Below, one piece after another: positions 1-9,075 of a stretch of DNA of 64,000 nt (position 1 is the first letter of the stretch; each line of letters starts with the position of its first letter). Under the pieces are notes generated by a model, which worked only from the letters and a program-made list of their open reading frames with translations, was not told the DNA's origin and ran no database searches. The DNA is from Chloroflexi bacterium OHK40 (GTDB lineage: Bacteria; Chloroflexota; Chloroflexia; Chloroflexales; Chloroflexaceae): the NCBI GenBank assembly GCA_004367505.1, contig SFCB01000137.1:1-64000 (forward strand). The letters run 5' to 3'. The translations under genes and the position numbers were made by a program.

Positions 1-2
1 GT

Positions 3-26
3 AGAGACGCAGCACGCTGCGTCTCT
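3..26. repeat. GAGACGCAGC palindromic repeat, copy 1
   Basis: Perfect 11-bp inverted repeat (3-13 and 16-26) with a 2-nt loop. The arm core GAGACGCAGC recurs in a longer palindrome at 46153-46190, so this is an interspersed palindromic element and not only a local terminator. It lies downstream of the histidine kinase gene, which ends at 137 on the minus strand, and could also act as its terminator, although no U-tract follows. Confidence 0.6.
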
Positions 27-51
27 CCTCGTGCGGTCAAGGCGCCCGTGA

Positions 52-78
52 GCCGGGTGGGCCGGGTGGGCCGGATGG
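52..78. repeat. 9-bp micro-tandem repeat (3 units)
   Basis: Three consecutive GCCGGRTGG units lie at 52-60, 61-69 and 70-78, the last with one change. The run is too short to infer a role. It sits between the palindrome at 3-26 and the end of the histidine kinase gene. Confidence 0.5.
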
Positions 79-136
79 GTGGCGGACGGCGCGGCATGGG
101 AGGAGATGAGCGGGCTGTCCCCGGTCCCCGGTCGCC

Positions 137-1771
137 TCACGACAACGGAAGCCTCAGTTCCACCGTCGTTCCGCGGCCCGGGTCGGACTTGATCCGCAGG
201 TCGGCGCCGATCAGGCGGGCCCGCTCCTTCATATTCAGCAAGCCCAGGCTGCCACGGCTACTGTAGCTGCCCTCCACGGCACCCACATTGAAGCCCCGGC
301 CGCGATCACGCACACTGGCGACAAAGGTGTCTTCCTCGACGTAGAGGTAGACCGTGATCACATCGCTGCGGGCGTGTTTGCGCGCATTGTTCACCGCCTC
401 CTGGATGATGATAAAGACGGCGGCCTCCTTCTCGGCTGGCAGGCGCGGTATATTCGCCGGCGCCTCCAGCCGCAACCGCGTGTCGGCGCCCGAGGGGTCC
501 CTCCAGCGCTCAACGTACTGCTGCAGCGTCACCAGCAGGCCCTGCGTCTCCAGGCCCAGCGGGCGCAGCTCGAAGAGCAGCGTGCGGATGTCGTGAGTGG
601 TCTTGTTCACCAGCTCGGCCAGCGTGTCGAGCTCGGCGGGCACGCGCTCGGGCATCGCCTTGTAGAGCTTCTTAATGAACTCAATGTTCATCGCGATCGC
701 GGCGATGCTCTGGGTGGGGCCGTCGTGCAGGTCGCGTGCGATCGCATGGCGCACGTCGGCCTCCTTGCTCAGGAGCCGGTCGTGCTCCTGCTTAAGGCTC
801 TGATATAGCCGGGCGTTCTCAATCGCGATCGCCGCCTGGGCCGCGAGCGTCGTGAGCAGCTGCATGTCCTGGTCGGTAAAGGGATTCCCGTCCGCCTTGT
901 TCAGCAGCTGCACCGCACCAATAACCCGATCCTTCAGGCGCATCGGCACGCAGAGGATCGAGCGCGTCACAAAGTCGGCCTCGCGGCTAAGCGCTTCGTA
1001 CCAGCGGCTATCCTGCTCCACGTCGTTGACGATCTGGCCGACGCCATGGGTAACGACCCAGCCAGCGATGCCGCGATCGGCTGGCATGCGGAACTGCCGC
1101 GTCTCGCCGGGGATCTCCAGCACCAGTTCACCATGCGCTTCGTCGAGGATGAAGATCGAGCAGCGCTCTGCGCCCACAACTCGCGGCGCCCGCAGCTTGA
1201 TGTCATTCAGCAGGCTGGCGAAGTCCAGGTTCACCGCCAGTGATTGCCCGATCTCGTAGAGCAGGTGCAACTCTCGCAAGTCGCGCTCAGCGCGCCGCAG
1301 CATAGCGATCTTGTCGGCCTCGCCACCGATCGCCCGTACCAGCAGCACCAGCAGATCCTCGTCCAGGGTGCTCCCGCCACCCTCGCGGGCCGTGTCGTGG
1401 TGGCCGTCTACCACCAGGTGCAACAGGCCCACGCCCTGGCCCCCGCTCTGCAGCGGCAGCTCGATCAGGTCGCGCCCATCGTCCAGCGAGTAGCTCCCCA
1501 CGATCGGCTCGCCCCCATCATCACGGCGGGCAAAGCCCTGGCGCGCCTGGTCGATCAGCGAGGTCGCTTCATCGTCCAGCGGGCCGTGGGTGAGCCGCAC
1601 GGTTTCGCCGTAGGGGCTGATATAGAGCAGCGCGCCGGACCGGGCCGGCCAGAAGGAGACCAGCCGCTCCAGCGAGGCGGCGAGCAGTTCGGCGACGCTG
1701 TGATGCCCGCCCGCAATGAGTAGCTGGCTGAGTGTCTCGAGCTGGCGCTGGTTGATGGCGATCGGGGACAT
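137..1771 (-). CDS. GAF-domain sensor histidine kinase (NarL-type HisKA_3)
   Basis: A 544-aa cytoplasmic histidine kinase with no transmembrane segment or signal peptide visible. Residues about 10-150 form a weak GAF-like region, and about 180-325 are a clear GAF domain ending in the signalling helix AIAIENARLYQSLKQEHD. The HisKA_3 phosphoacceptor is in ARDLHDGPTQS (His about 349), followed by a HATPase_c domain with NNARKHA (N box), DRGRGF and SLGLLNM (G boxes). This family autophosphorylates and passes phosphate to LuxR-type regulators, but no such regulator is adjacent, so the partner is unlinked. The start is ATG 1771, with GAGG five bases upstream. An in-frame GTG at 1777 overlaps that ribosome-binding site. 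A TTGACA/TACAGT promoter lies just upstream. Confidence 0.93.
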   Translation of the reverse strand: MSPIAINQRQLETLSQLLIAGGHHSVAELLAASLERLVSFWPARSGALLYISPYGETVRLTHGPLDDEATSLIDQARQGFARRDDGGEPIVGSYSLDDGRDLIELPLQSGGQGVGLLHLVVDGHHDTAREGGGSTLDEDLLVLLVRAIGGEADKIAMLRRAERDLRELHLLYEIGQSLAVNLDFASLLNDIKLRAPRVVGAERCSIFILDEAHGELVLEIPGETRQFRMPADRGIAGWVVTHGVGQIVNDVEQDSRWYEALSREADFVTRSILCVPMRLKDRVIGAVQLLNKADGNPFTDQDMQLLTTLAAQAAIAIENARLYQSLKQEHDRLLSKEADVRHAIARDLHDGPTQSIAAIAMNIEFIKKLYKAMPERVPAELDTLAELVNKTTHDIRTLLFELRPLGLETQGLLVTLQQYVERWRDPSGADTRLRLEAPANIPRLPAEKEAAVFIIIQEAVNNARKHARSDVITVYLYVEEDTFVASVRDRGRGFNVGAVEGSYSSRGSLGLLNMKERARLIGADLRIKSDPGRGTTVELRLPLS

Positions 1772-1805
1772 AGGCACCTCGGCGTTGTGGAGTGGTCGTC
1801 TGTTA

Positions 1806-1835
1806 ACTGTACTCTACCCCCCTGCATGGTGTCAA
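1806..1835 (-). promoter_or_regulatory. putative promoter of histidine kinase
   Basis: On the minus strand a perfect -35 TTGACA (1830-1835) is followed after 18 bases by TACAGT (1806-1811). Transcription would begin near 1799, giving a short leader before ATG 1771. Confidence 0.5.
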
Positions 1836-1964
1836 CGTTTGCGACCATATGTCGTACGTGTCGTTGCGAGCATCTGCCGGTGTTCCCGCACTGCTGTGCG
1901 CTCCAGCCTCTGGACGAGGCTCAGATGGGCCGACGCCAACGGCTTCCGCAACGGGTGCCAGGGC

Positions 1965-1970
1965 TATAAT
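1965..1970 (+). promoter_or_regulatory. putative -10 element of Rieske gene
   Basis: A perfect TATAAT lies about 35 bases before ATG 2004. No good -35 box is seen at the usual spacing. Confidence 0.4.
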
Positions 1971-2003
1971 GAGCCTGGCAAGGTACGACGGAGAGGAGTG
2001 CGT

Positions 2004-2327
2004 ATGGGCGACGCATTAGTGCGGGTAGCCGAACTGGCCGAGCTCCCGCCCGGGCGACTGGCCTACGCCGAGGTGGACGGCCTGCCGATCGCGCTGGCCA
2101 ATGTGGACGGCACGATCTACGCCTTCGGCGATAGTTGCCGGCACGAAGGCGGCCCGCTCTCGGCTGGCGTGCTGATCGGCGAGACGGTAACGTGCCCCTG
2201 GCACGGCTGGACCTACAACGTGCGCACGGGCAAGAGCCTGGTGCCGCCGGTCGGCCTGCGGCTCCCTACCTACCCCGTCACGATCCGTGACGGAGGGGTG
2301 TATGTGGAGCTCGACTGGGCAGGCTAG
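2004..2327 (+). CDS. Rieske [2Fe-2S] ferredoxin-like protein
   Basis: A 107-aa soluble Rieske protein of the ferredoxin-component type (NirD/BphF-like). Both cluster-binding motifs are present: CRHEGGPL (Cys-x-His) and CPWHGW (Cys-x2-His), with the usual spacing of roughly 20 residues. These proteins carry one electron to an oxygenase or reductase. No partner enzyme is adjacent, so its job here is unknown. An open frame continues upstream to 1716 but has no Rieske homology. ATG 2004 follows the strong ribosome-binding site GGAGAGGAG and a TATAAT at 1965. A single-gene unit ending at the hairpin 2368-2388 is likely. Confidence 0.9.
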   Translation: MGDALVRVAELAELPPGRLAYAEVDGLPIALANVDGTIYAFGDSCRHEGGPLSAGVLIGETVTCPWHGWTYNVRTGKSLVPPVGLRLPTYPVTIRDGGVYVELDWAG

Positions 2328-2331
2328 TGGC

Positions 2332-2400
2332 TCACCACGGTGATGTCGCTGGATCGCGATCCCGCTGAGACGCCCCGATGGGGCGTCTTACCCCGTACGA
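2332..2400. repeat. interspersed hairpin repeat (element B), copy 1
   Basis: About 56 bases from TCACCAcGGTGATGTCGCTG through the GGATCGCGATCC palindrome to the GGGGCGTC hairpin match 19951-20006 with only about three differences. The element fills the gap between the convergent Rieske and cyclase genes. Confidence 0.75.
2368..2388. terminator. hairpin between convergent genes
   Basis: A 9-bp perfect GC-rich stem (AGACGCCCC, loop GAT, GGGGCGTCT) lies between genes ending at 2327 (+) and 2417 (-). It could serve as a bidirectional terminator. There is no U-tract. The same stem recurs at 63619-63639. Confidence 0.5.
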
Positions 2401-2416
2401 TCAGTGTGGACGACCA

Positions 2417-4570
2417 CTAGCGCATGCCCCGCAGCAGGAAGACTTCCACCGGCTCCTCCTTGCCTTTCACCTGCAGGCGCCCGAGGGGCGTGGCGTCCAC
2501 CTGGTCGCGCACCTGGGCATAGGTGCTGGCGTTGATCAGCACCTGCCCGCCCTCGGCCCGGGTCTGCAGGCGGGATGCGAGGTTCACCGTATCGCCGATC
2601 GCCGTAAAGTTGCGGATGGCCTCGCTGCCGATGTTGCCCACCAGGGCCTCGCCGGTGTTCACACCGATGCCGAAGCGCGGCATATCAGGGGCCTCGGCGA
2701 TGAGCGGAGCAATTGCCCGCTGCATGGCCAGAGCGGCCCGGCAGGCCCGCAGCGCGTGGTCTGGCTGCTGCGAGGGTGCGTTAAAGAGGGCCATCATGGC
2801 ATCGCCCATAAATTTGTCGATCGTGCCGCCCTCGGCCAGCACCACCTGCGCGGCAGCGCCGTAGTAGCGGTTCAGCAGTTGCACCAGCTCGGGGGGGCTC
2901 AGGCGCTCGGAGAGGCTGGTGAAGCCCCGCAGGTCGGCGAACATCACGCTGATAGTGCGCGTGGCCCCACCGAGTGCCGCCTGGGCCGGGTCGGCGATCA
3001 GCGCGGTGGCCACGCTTTCGGGCATATACTGGCGGAAGAGTTGGTCGATCTGGCGGTAGAGCCGGGCGTTCTCCAGGCTCACCGAGAGCTGGGTGGCGAG
3101 TGAGCGCAGCAGCCAGCGGTCGCGCTCGGCGAATCCGCCCTGATCGCGGCGCACCTCCAGCACCCCCGCTGGCCGGCCCTTGACGGTGAGCGGTAGCACC
3201 AGAACACCGCCCTCCTCGGCTGGCTGGCGGTCGCGCAGGGCGGTGCCAAGCAGGCGGGCCCGGGTCGCGGCGTCGAGAGGGGGGAGTGTGGGTCCGGCGC
3301 GCAGGCCCGTGCTAAAGTCCAGCTGGCCTTCCTGCACAAGCCCGATCTGGAAGGCGTCGTTGCGGAAGGCTGCACTGCTGAGGCCGAGAGCCTGGCCCAG
3401 TAGCCGGAACTCCTCCTGGATGACGCTGCTCTCCTGGCCGATGGCCACAAGGGCGCCCAGGCGCTCGATCTGCTCGCGCTCGTGGGCGAGTGCCTCCGCC
3501 GCCCGCTCAAGCACCGCCACCTGGCCCTCGCTGAGCCCGAAGCGGGCGGCCACGGCCGCCCCCACGGCGGGTACAGCCGGTGCGACCCCGGCCTCGCGCT
3601 GCTGCAGCGTCGCCACCAGGCTCTCCAGCGCCGTGCTGTACTCCTCGCGGATGCGCCCCACTGTCTCCTCGAGGTAGAGGCTATCGAAGACGGGGCGGGT
3701 GCTCCCCTCGCTGCGAACCTGGCGATAGACGGCGAAGGCCAGCAGGCCCACGGCGAGTACAATCAGGCCGTGCCACTGCCACCAGCTCAGGTGCCAGGTA
3801 CGCGCGAACCCGACGTTAACGGCGATCACGGCGAGAATGACACTGGCGGTGGCCAGGGCCAGGGGGACCAGGCCGGGGCGTTGCCGGAAGAGTGCCAGGT
3901 AGCGTATAGCCGCGAAGCCGTAAAGTCCGGTGGCGCCGGTGAGGGCCAGCGTCCCGGGCCACTGCACCAGCGGGGCCGGGGTCAGGCCGATCACACAGAA
4001 GAAGAGCGGTATATCGACCACCTCCGGGTCTGGAGCGAGGGTGAAGGGTGGCAGCTTGAGCAGGGCCAGCAGGCCAAAGAGCGCCCAGAAGGCGAGCACG
4101 GCGGCGCTGATCAGGCCCTGCCAGGCCACAATCGCCCGGGACTGCTCGGGCCGCAGCTCCAACGCGCTTGCGGCCAGGAACGCGGCGGCCATCACCAGCC
4201 CGACTGGCGCAGCGATCACGAAGCCTATGTTGCGGCCGGGCTGCAGCACATTCGGCGTGGCAAGCGCGTGCAGTAGTACCGCCGCCGCAGCGCTCAGCAG
4301 GCCGTAGGCCAGCAGCAGCACCCGGGCGTCGGCCCGGCGCCGGCCAGCCTCGCTCATCAGCAGGCCCACCACCAGTGCGAGCACTCCTGCCGTAGTGATC
4401 ACCCAGAAGTGGAAGGGGTTGCCAACCGGGTTCGCCGGATCGCCCGGCAGCCGGTAGTCGAAGGCTGGCGCCAGCACCCAGAAGGCGAGGGCGGCCATGG
4501 CCAGTGCCGGTATCGTCATCCACGGCAATACCCGCCGCTGTGGCGGGGCGTGGAGGGCTGTCTGTTGCAT
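2417..4570 (-). CDS. membrane GAF-domain class III adenylate cyclase
   Basis: A 717-aa protein. The first about 290 residues form roughly seven or eight hydrophobic segments. A linker helix and a GAF domain (about 370-515, ending VSLENARLYRQIDQLF) follow, then a class III cyclase catalytic domain (about 530-717). The metal-binding aspartates sit in FADLRGF and GDAMMALF. The base-selecting positions appear as Lys in TIDKFMGD and Asp in AIGDTVNLASR, which is the ATP-type pattern, so cAMP is the expected product. The catalytic Asn/Arg region NLASRL is present. The membrane part resembles 7TM-type sensors, but no ligand can be named. ATG 4570 is preceded by GGGGGAG with 8-base spacing. Confidence 0.92.
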   Translation of the reverse strand: MQQTALHAPPQRRVLPWMTIPALAMAALAFWVLAPAFDYRLPGDPANPVGNPFHFWVITTAGVLALVVGLLMSEAGRRRADARVLLLAYGLLSAAAAVLLHALATPNVLQPGRNIGFVIAAPVGLVMAAAFLAASALELRPEQSRAIVAWQGLISAAVLAFWALFGLLALLKLPPFTLAPDPEVVDIPLFFCVIGLTPAPLVQWPGTLALTGATGLYGFAAIRYLALFRQRPGLVPLALATASVILAVIAVNVGFARTWHLSWWQWHGLIVLAVGLLAFAVYRQVRSEGSTRPVFDSLYLEETVGRIREEYSTALESLVATLQQREAGVAPAVPAVGAAVAARFGLSEGQVAVLERAAEALAHEREQIERLGALVAIGQESSVIQEEFRLLGQALGLSSAAFRNDAFQIGLVQEGQLDFSTGLRAGPTLPPLDAATRARLLGTALRDRQPAEEGGVLVLPLTVKGRPAGVLEVRRDQGGFAERDRWLLRSLATQLSVSLENARLYRQIDQLFRQYMPESVATALIADPAQAALGGATRTISVMFADLRGFTSLSERLSPPELVQLLNRYYGAAAQVVLAEGGTIDKFMGDAMMALFNAPSQQPDHALRACRAALAMQRAIAPLIAEAPDMPRFGIGVNTGEALVGNIGSEAIRNFTAIGDTVNLASRLQTRAEGGQVLINASTYAQVRDQVDATPLGRLQVKGKEEPVEVFLLRGMR

Positions 4571-5208
4571 ACGCTCATCTCCCCCAGCGTTGTTCCGTCT
4601 GTCTGTGAGGATGAACGGAGCAGCCTGGATCTATAGGACACCCGGGGCCGCCCGCTCCCATCCTCTCATCAAGCCCTTAGGTTCTGGTGTACTGCGTGGC
4701 CTCCAGAGATGACAGGGCTGTCGTCTGGCTGGCGCCAGAAAAACGACAGAGTGACGTAATCGTTACAAACGACGGGCGGTCGTATTCATTCAGATGTCAT
4801 TGCCTCTGCCTACGATGATTTCGCGCAGAGCACGCACCACCATCACCCCTGACGGTGCTTCGGTACCGGTTCTCCCTCCGCTACCCACCCATGCTCTGCG
4901 TACCTTCATCAACTGTTGGCACCATAGCACAAACGGAGCTTGCCGCGTACTGGCAAACGGCACCGCCTCCGCTGGTGGGCTGTGTCCCGATCCACGGATC
5001 GACCGCCATAGCCTGGCAGCGGTGTGTCATTCAGCCGCCGCGTGTCGTGTACAGGGTAGATCTGGCTCCCAGGGTCCCGGCTCTGGCCGGCTGTGCCCTC
5101 CTGTTGCCCTGTCAAGTTCGGCTTGATGGTATGCATCGGCCCGAGCGAATGTGCCACCCGCCGCGCTTCAGACGTTTGCGGCCAAGGCGCCAAGTAACTG
5201 GAGTCACC
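4571..5208. other. 638-bp intergenic region, no gene seen
   Basis: This divergent gap lies between the cyclase and the GT39 gene. Open frames cross it on the plus strand, and one is in frame with the GT39 protein, but their translation is Pro/Ala/Arg-rich, low in hydrophobic structure and unlike any family. A stretch around 4740-4790 is relatively AT-rich and may hold promoters. No repeat or RNA gene was recognised. Confidence 0.5.
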
Positions 5209-6747
5209 GTGATTCAGCCCGTAGAGGTTCGAGCCGAGCCGGGCCGGACGTTCACGCTCAGCCTGCGCGCCGACCAGGTGCTGGCGCTGGTGCTGCTCGC
5301 CCTGATCTTCGGGGTGCGCGTGGCCGATCTGCGCTACAACACGCTGTTTGTCGACGAGGCGATCTACGCGACGGTAGGCCGCGACGCGCTTGCCGGAGTG
5401 CTCAGCCACGGCGCGCTCGGGTGGATGTACGGCTCCTACCTCTACCCGGCGATTGCGGGCCTGGTGGACAGTGTGGGTGGCGAGACGGGCCTGCGCCTCT
5501 TGAGCGCGATCCTGAGCACGGGTGCGGCGGCGCTGATCTACGCGGCGACGCTGCGGCTCTTCGGTGGGGATGCTGCGGTGTGGGCCACCCTCTGCTTCGG
5601 GTTCACCGCGATTAGCATCGACACCGGCCAGTACGCGGTCTACGATGCGCCGGTAATCCCCGCCCTCGCCGGCGCACTCTATCTCGTGGTCCGTGGCGCC
5701 GAGGCGCCCCCGGCCCGCGAACGGATCTACCTGCTCGGCGCCGCCGCCTGTATGAGCCTCGGCGTGCTGGCCAAGTACCTGGCTGTCCTCTACTTGCCGG
5801 CGCTCTGTTGCGTGGGCCTGGCCTGTGCTCTGCACCAGGGTCGCTCGCTGCGCACCTTTGTGCTGCTCTTCCTGGCGCCAACCGCCCTGCTCCTTGGCGC
5901 CTATGGCTGGCTGGCCCGCGACGAGCTGCTGGCCCTGTTGCAGGGCGACTACGGGGTGGCGGCTGGCGCCCGCACGCTGATCTTCCGCGATATCTGGGCC
6001 GAGATCGGCGTGACTACCCTGCTCGCGATGGCGGGCCTGGTCTTGCTCGCCCAGCGTGGACTACCCTTCGCTGTCGTCACGCCTCGCTGGCGCCGGCTGC
6101 TCTGGGCCGCCCTTGTGCCGGCACTTGCCCTGGCGGTGCTCGCCGCCCCGATCTATCACCTTGTCTCGGGCAATAGCCGGGCCGCCTGGAAACACACTGT
6201 CTACAGCCTGATCTTTCTGGCGCCCCTTGCCGGCTATACCTGTGCCCGCCTGATGGAGGCCCTCCGCGAGTTGCCCGGGCGCCGCAGCCTTGCCGCCCGC
6301 GCCGTCGCCGCACTTGCCAGCGCGCTCCTCGTCGTCTGGGGCCTCGGCTACGCTTTTGACCGCAACTGGGGCTTCCAGAACAGCTGGCCGAATGTACGCG
6401 GCGTCGTTGCGCATCTCCAGGAGGCCCGGCTCGCTCCTGGTCAGCCCGTCCTCGCCGAGGGCTCGCAGATTTACGACTACTACTTCCGCTTCGGGCCAGC
6501 CCATGCCGGGATGTGGACCAATACCTGGTACGCCCGCTATGAAGGCCGCGAGGGTGTGGAGGCCATGGAAGCCGCCATCGCCGACCGCTACTACCGTTTC
6601 GTCATCCTCGACAGCTACCACACTCCCGAGCTACGCCAGCGGCTCGAGGTGGCCTTGCAGGCCGCGGGCTACACCCTGCGCTACGAAGAGGCCCAGCAGC
6701 TTAGCCTCGGCACAACCGCCCGGCTGAGCGTCTACCACGCTCCGTAG
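5209..6747 (+). CDS. GT39-family (ArnT/PMT-like) membrane glycosyltransferase
   Basis: A 512-aa integral membrane protein with about ten or more hydrophobic helices. The first periplasmic loop carries the acidic FVDEAIY motif at about residue 45, matching the catalytic DE site of GT39/GT83 enzymes that use polyprenyl-phosphate sugars. The C-terminal about 130 residues are a soluble domain with Tyr/Trp-rich stretches such as YDYYFRFGP. The open frame extends upstream to 4855, but that extension is Arg/Pro-rich and not hydrophobic. GTG 5209, with GGAG five bases upstream, falls just before the homologous part. The acceptor is unknown. The gene is followed 71 bases later by a second glycosyltransferase and they may be co-transcribed. 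Confidence 0.85.
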   Translation: MIQPVEVRAEPGRTFTLSLRADQVLALVLLALIFGVRVADLRYNTLFVDEAIYATVGRDALAGVLSHGALGWMYGSYLYPAIAGLVDSVGGETGLRLLSAILSTGAAALIYAATLRLFGGDAAVWATLCFGFTAISIDTGQYAVYDAPVIPALAGALYLVVRGAEAPPARERIYLLGAAACMSLGVLAKYLAVLYLPALCCVGLACALHQGRSLRTFVLLFLAPTALLLGAYGWLARDELLALLQGDYGVAAGARTLIFRDIWAEIGVTTLLAMAGLVLLAQRGLPFAVVTPRWRRLLWAALVPALALAVLAAPIYHLVSGNSRAAWKHTVYSLIFLAPLAGYTCARLMEALRELPGRRSLAARAVAALASALLVVWGLGYAFDRNWGFQNSWPNVRGVVAHLQEARLAPGQPVLAEGSQIYDYYFRFGPAHAGMWTNTWYARYEGREGVEAMEAAIADRYYRFVILDSYHTPELRQRLEVALQAAGYTLRYEEAQQLSLGTTARLSVYHAP

Positions 6748-6818
6748 TCCACCCCGATGCGGCCCGGAGGAAGGCCCTCCACGTGCGCGTGCCACGCGCA
6801 CCACGAACCGAGGCGGTT

Positions 6819-8648
6819 ATGCCCAGACGCGCTTTTCTCATCATACCGGTGCTTGCAGGCCTGGCCCTCAACTGGTTGCTCCTCGTACGCTTTAGTACGG
6901 TGCTGTGGCCCTTCCTGTGGCCCCAGCCCGCGATCTTCCTGCTCGTCGGCCTCGTGGCGGCCACCGTCTGGCTGCCCGAGCTCTTTCGCGGCATGTGGCC
7001 GCTGCGGCTGGTTGGCCCGGTGATGATCTTCATCGGCCAGTCTTACCTGATCCACAGCTTCCAGTCGATGCTCGCTGCGCCATCGTTGCCCGCCGTGCTC
7101 CACTTCGGCGGCTTCAGCGGGACCCTGCTGGTCATGACCCTTAACTACATTAACCAGCTTGCCCCCCGCGACCAGCGCGTGTCACCGCCGCTGCCGGCCA
7201 GCCTCCCCACGGTGGCAGCCGTCGTGCCGACCTACGGCGAGCCGGTCGACATCCTTGAGCGGACGATCGCTAGCCTCAAGGCCCTGGATTATCCGGCCGA
7301 TCAGCTGCTGATCCTGATCTCCGACGACGGCCACCGCGATGAGGTACGCCAGCTCGCCGAGCGCTATGGGGTGGCGTACAATCCCGGAGCCCGCCGCGAC
7401 GCCAAGGCAGGCAACCTGAACTCAGCCCTCGCCTATCTGGAGCAGCACTGCCCCCAGGCGACGCTCATTCTCACTCAGGATGCCGATGAGTTGATCCACC
7501 CCCAGTTTCTCCGCAAGACAGTCGGGTATTTCGCCGACCCGCAGCTCGCCTTCGTGCAGACACCCAAAGAGGCCTTCACGTCTCCCGGCGATCCCTTCGG
7601 CAACCGCGACCGCATCTTCTACGATGTGCTCCAGCCTGGCCGCAACGGCAGCAATGCGGCCTTCTCCTGCGGCAGTGGCGTGCTGTGGCGCATCAGCGCG
7701 CTGCGGTCGATTGGCGGCTTCGTTACCTGGAACATCGTGGAGGATATGACGACCTCCTACTTCCTCCACTGCGCCGGCTACCGCTCGGAGTACCACAACG
7801 AGATCCTCACCGTTGGTCTCTCGCCCGACGATATTCCGGGCCTGCTCAAGCAGCGTGGCACATGGGCAGCCGATACCTGGCGCTGGCTTTTGTTCCGTAA
7901 TCCCCTGCGCGCGCGCGGTCTCAGCCTCCGGCAGCGCCTCCAGTATCTCGAGCTCGGCATGTTCTATGTCTCGTCGGTATTTTTCATGCCGCTGCTCATG
8001 CTCACACCGCTGCTCTCACTGCTCACCGGCATCTTCGTCCCGATCGAGGGCTCGGCGCTCTTTCCTTGGGTCTTTGCGAGCGTGCTCTACTATGTTGTGC
8101 TGGCCAGGGGCAATCTGAGCTACCTCTTCCGGATGTGGCAATACTGGATCGGTCACTGGCCCACCTACACCCGCGCCTTGCTGATCGCCGCCCGCTCCCG
8201 CGATCGCAAGCCCAGCTATAAGGTGACGCGCAAGACTCGCCAGGATGGATTCAACGGCCACTTGATCTGGCAGCAGTACGCCTATCTCGCCGTGGGGGCG
8301 CTCCTCCTGCTGCGGGCGCTCTTCTGGATGCCCGAGGTGAGCCTGGGCACCCGGCTCGTAAATGTTGGTGTGCTCCTCTTCTATATGGTTATGGTCAGCG
8401 GTATCTGTCGCGCGGCATTCTACGGCATGACGATGGTCACCTGGCGTGCTCTTGGTCAGGATCTGCTGGAGCACTCCCGGCGCCTGGCCCGCCAGACGGT
8501 GCGTCATCTTGCCGCGATCACCCGCGCCGGATACCACGTGCAGCGGCCAGGTGCCCTGAGCCAGAACGCTGATCCGCTCCTCCCCGAGCCGGTGCTTGCT
8601 GAGCCGCTCCTCGAACGCGTCGTCGGCGAGCGCCGCTCCGGCGATTAG
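6819..8648 (+). CDS. BcsA-like family 2 glycosyltransferase, membrane-bound
   Basis: A 609-aa processive-type GT2 enzyme. N-terminal hydrophobic helices (about 1-110) precede a GT-A catalytic domain with ISDDGHRDE, TQDADE (DxD-like), VEDMTTS (catalytic TED-like Asp) and KQRGTWAAD, which takes the place of QxxRW. C-terminal helices follow (about 390-560). The family polymerises UDP-sugars such as glucose and exports the chain. The usual PilZ domain of bacterial cellulose synthases is not evident, so the product may be another beta-glycan. The upstream GTG 6783 is less likely than ATG 6819, which has GAGG five bases before it. Confidence 0.88.
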   Translation: MPRRAFLIIPVLAGLALNWLLLVRFSTVLWPFLWPQPAIFLLVGLVAATVWLPELFRGMWPLRLVGPVMIFIGQSYLIHSFQSMLAAPSLPAVLHFGGFSGTLLVMTLNYINQLAPRDQRVSPPLPASLPTVAAVVPTYGEPVDILERTIASLKALDYPADQLLILISDDGHRDEVRQLAERYGVAYNPGARRDAKAGNLNSALAYLEQHCPQATLILTQDADELIHPQFLRKTVGYFADPQLAFVQTPKEAFTSPGDPFGNRDRIFYDVLQPGRNGSNAAFSCGSGVLWRISALRSIGGFVTWNIVEDMTTSYFLHCAGYRSEYHNEILTVGLSPDDIPGLLKQRGTWAADTWRWLLFRNPLRARGLSLRQRLQYLELGMFYVSSVFFMPLLMLTPLLSLLTGIFVPIEGSALFPWVFASVLYYVVLARGNLSYLFRMWQYWIGHWPTYTRALLIAARSRDRKPSYKVTRKTRQDGFNGHLIWQQYAYLAVGALLLLRALFWMPEVSLGTRLVNVGVLLFYMVMVSGICRAAFYGMTMVTWRALGQDLLEHSRRLARQTVRHLAAITRAGYHVQRPGALSQNADPLLPEPVLAEPLLERVVGERRSGD

Positions 8649-8876
8649 ACGCGCCTGCTCCCGAAGACCGCTTGTCGCGCGCTTCTGCCACCGGCTCACA
8701 GTCGTCGCCGTGCGGCGCTCCTGCACCCCTCTGGCATGCTCAAAGGAGGTATGCGCCGCCACCGGCGTGTGCTTCCTTCGCGCCGATTGCGACTCCGGCA
8801 GGGTCTGAGGTACACTGAACGTGGGCTCGGATGGCTGATCATAGATCGGCCGGACTGCCACGAAGAAGCAATAGCA

Positions 8877-9064
8877 ATCTCATCCGGGTCGTGAAGCCCG
8901 GCCCGGGAGCGCGGGCGCCCCGCCCGCATGGAAGTGTATCGATCTCATCCGGGTCGTGAAGCCCAGCCTGGGAGCGCGGGCGCCCCGCCCGCATGGAAGC
9001 GTCTCGATGGCGCTCCCGGGTGTGCGTTCAGTCCACTGCATGCACACCCGGGAGAGGCTTGCTA
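8877..9064. repeat. composite repeat element A, locus 1 (65-bp unit duplicated)
   Basis: Two adjacent 65-bp units (8877-8941 and 8942-9006) agree at about 61 positions. A 58-bp tail (9007-9064) follows and ends in GGCTTGCTA. A single unit plus the same-length tail recurs at 19821-19943. Each unit contains the internal inverted repeat GCGGGCG/CGCCCGC. Confidence 0.85.
9013..9054. repeat. 13-bp perfect inverted repeat in element A tail
   Basis: The arms are CTCCCGGGTGTGC (9013-9025) and its exact complement (9042-9054), around a 16-nt loop, 21 bases before ATG 9076. At locus 2 the right arm is eroded, so pairing is intact only here. It may act as a terminator or a leader structure for the small gene downstream. 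Confidence 0.65.
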
Positions 9065-9075
9065 AATGGTTTCAT

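Larger units (their letters stand above)
8649..9075. other. 427-bp intergenic region holding composite repeat
   Basis: No gene is seen. The left part (8649-8876) is featureless to inspection. The right part holds the 65-bp tandem unit and the large inverted repeat of element A, ending just before the small membrane protein gene. Confidence 0.6.

Noticed and set aside
4855-5208. N-terminal extension of the GT39 protein
   Set aside because: It has no signal peptide or helix and is rich in Pro/Arg/Cys. GTG 5209 with GGAG fits the family start.
8016-8861. 281-aa minus-strand frame
   Set aside because: It is antisense to the end of the BcsA-like gene and has no recognisable domain.
8877-9006. 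CRISPR-like pair or coding duplication
   Set aside because: There are only two 65-bp copies with no spacers and no conserved frame. It matches a non-coding element at 19821.
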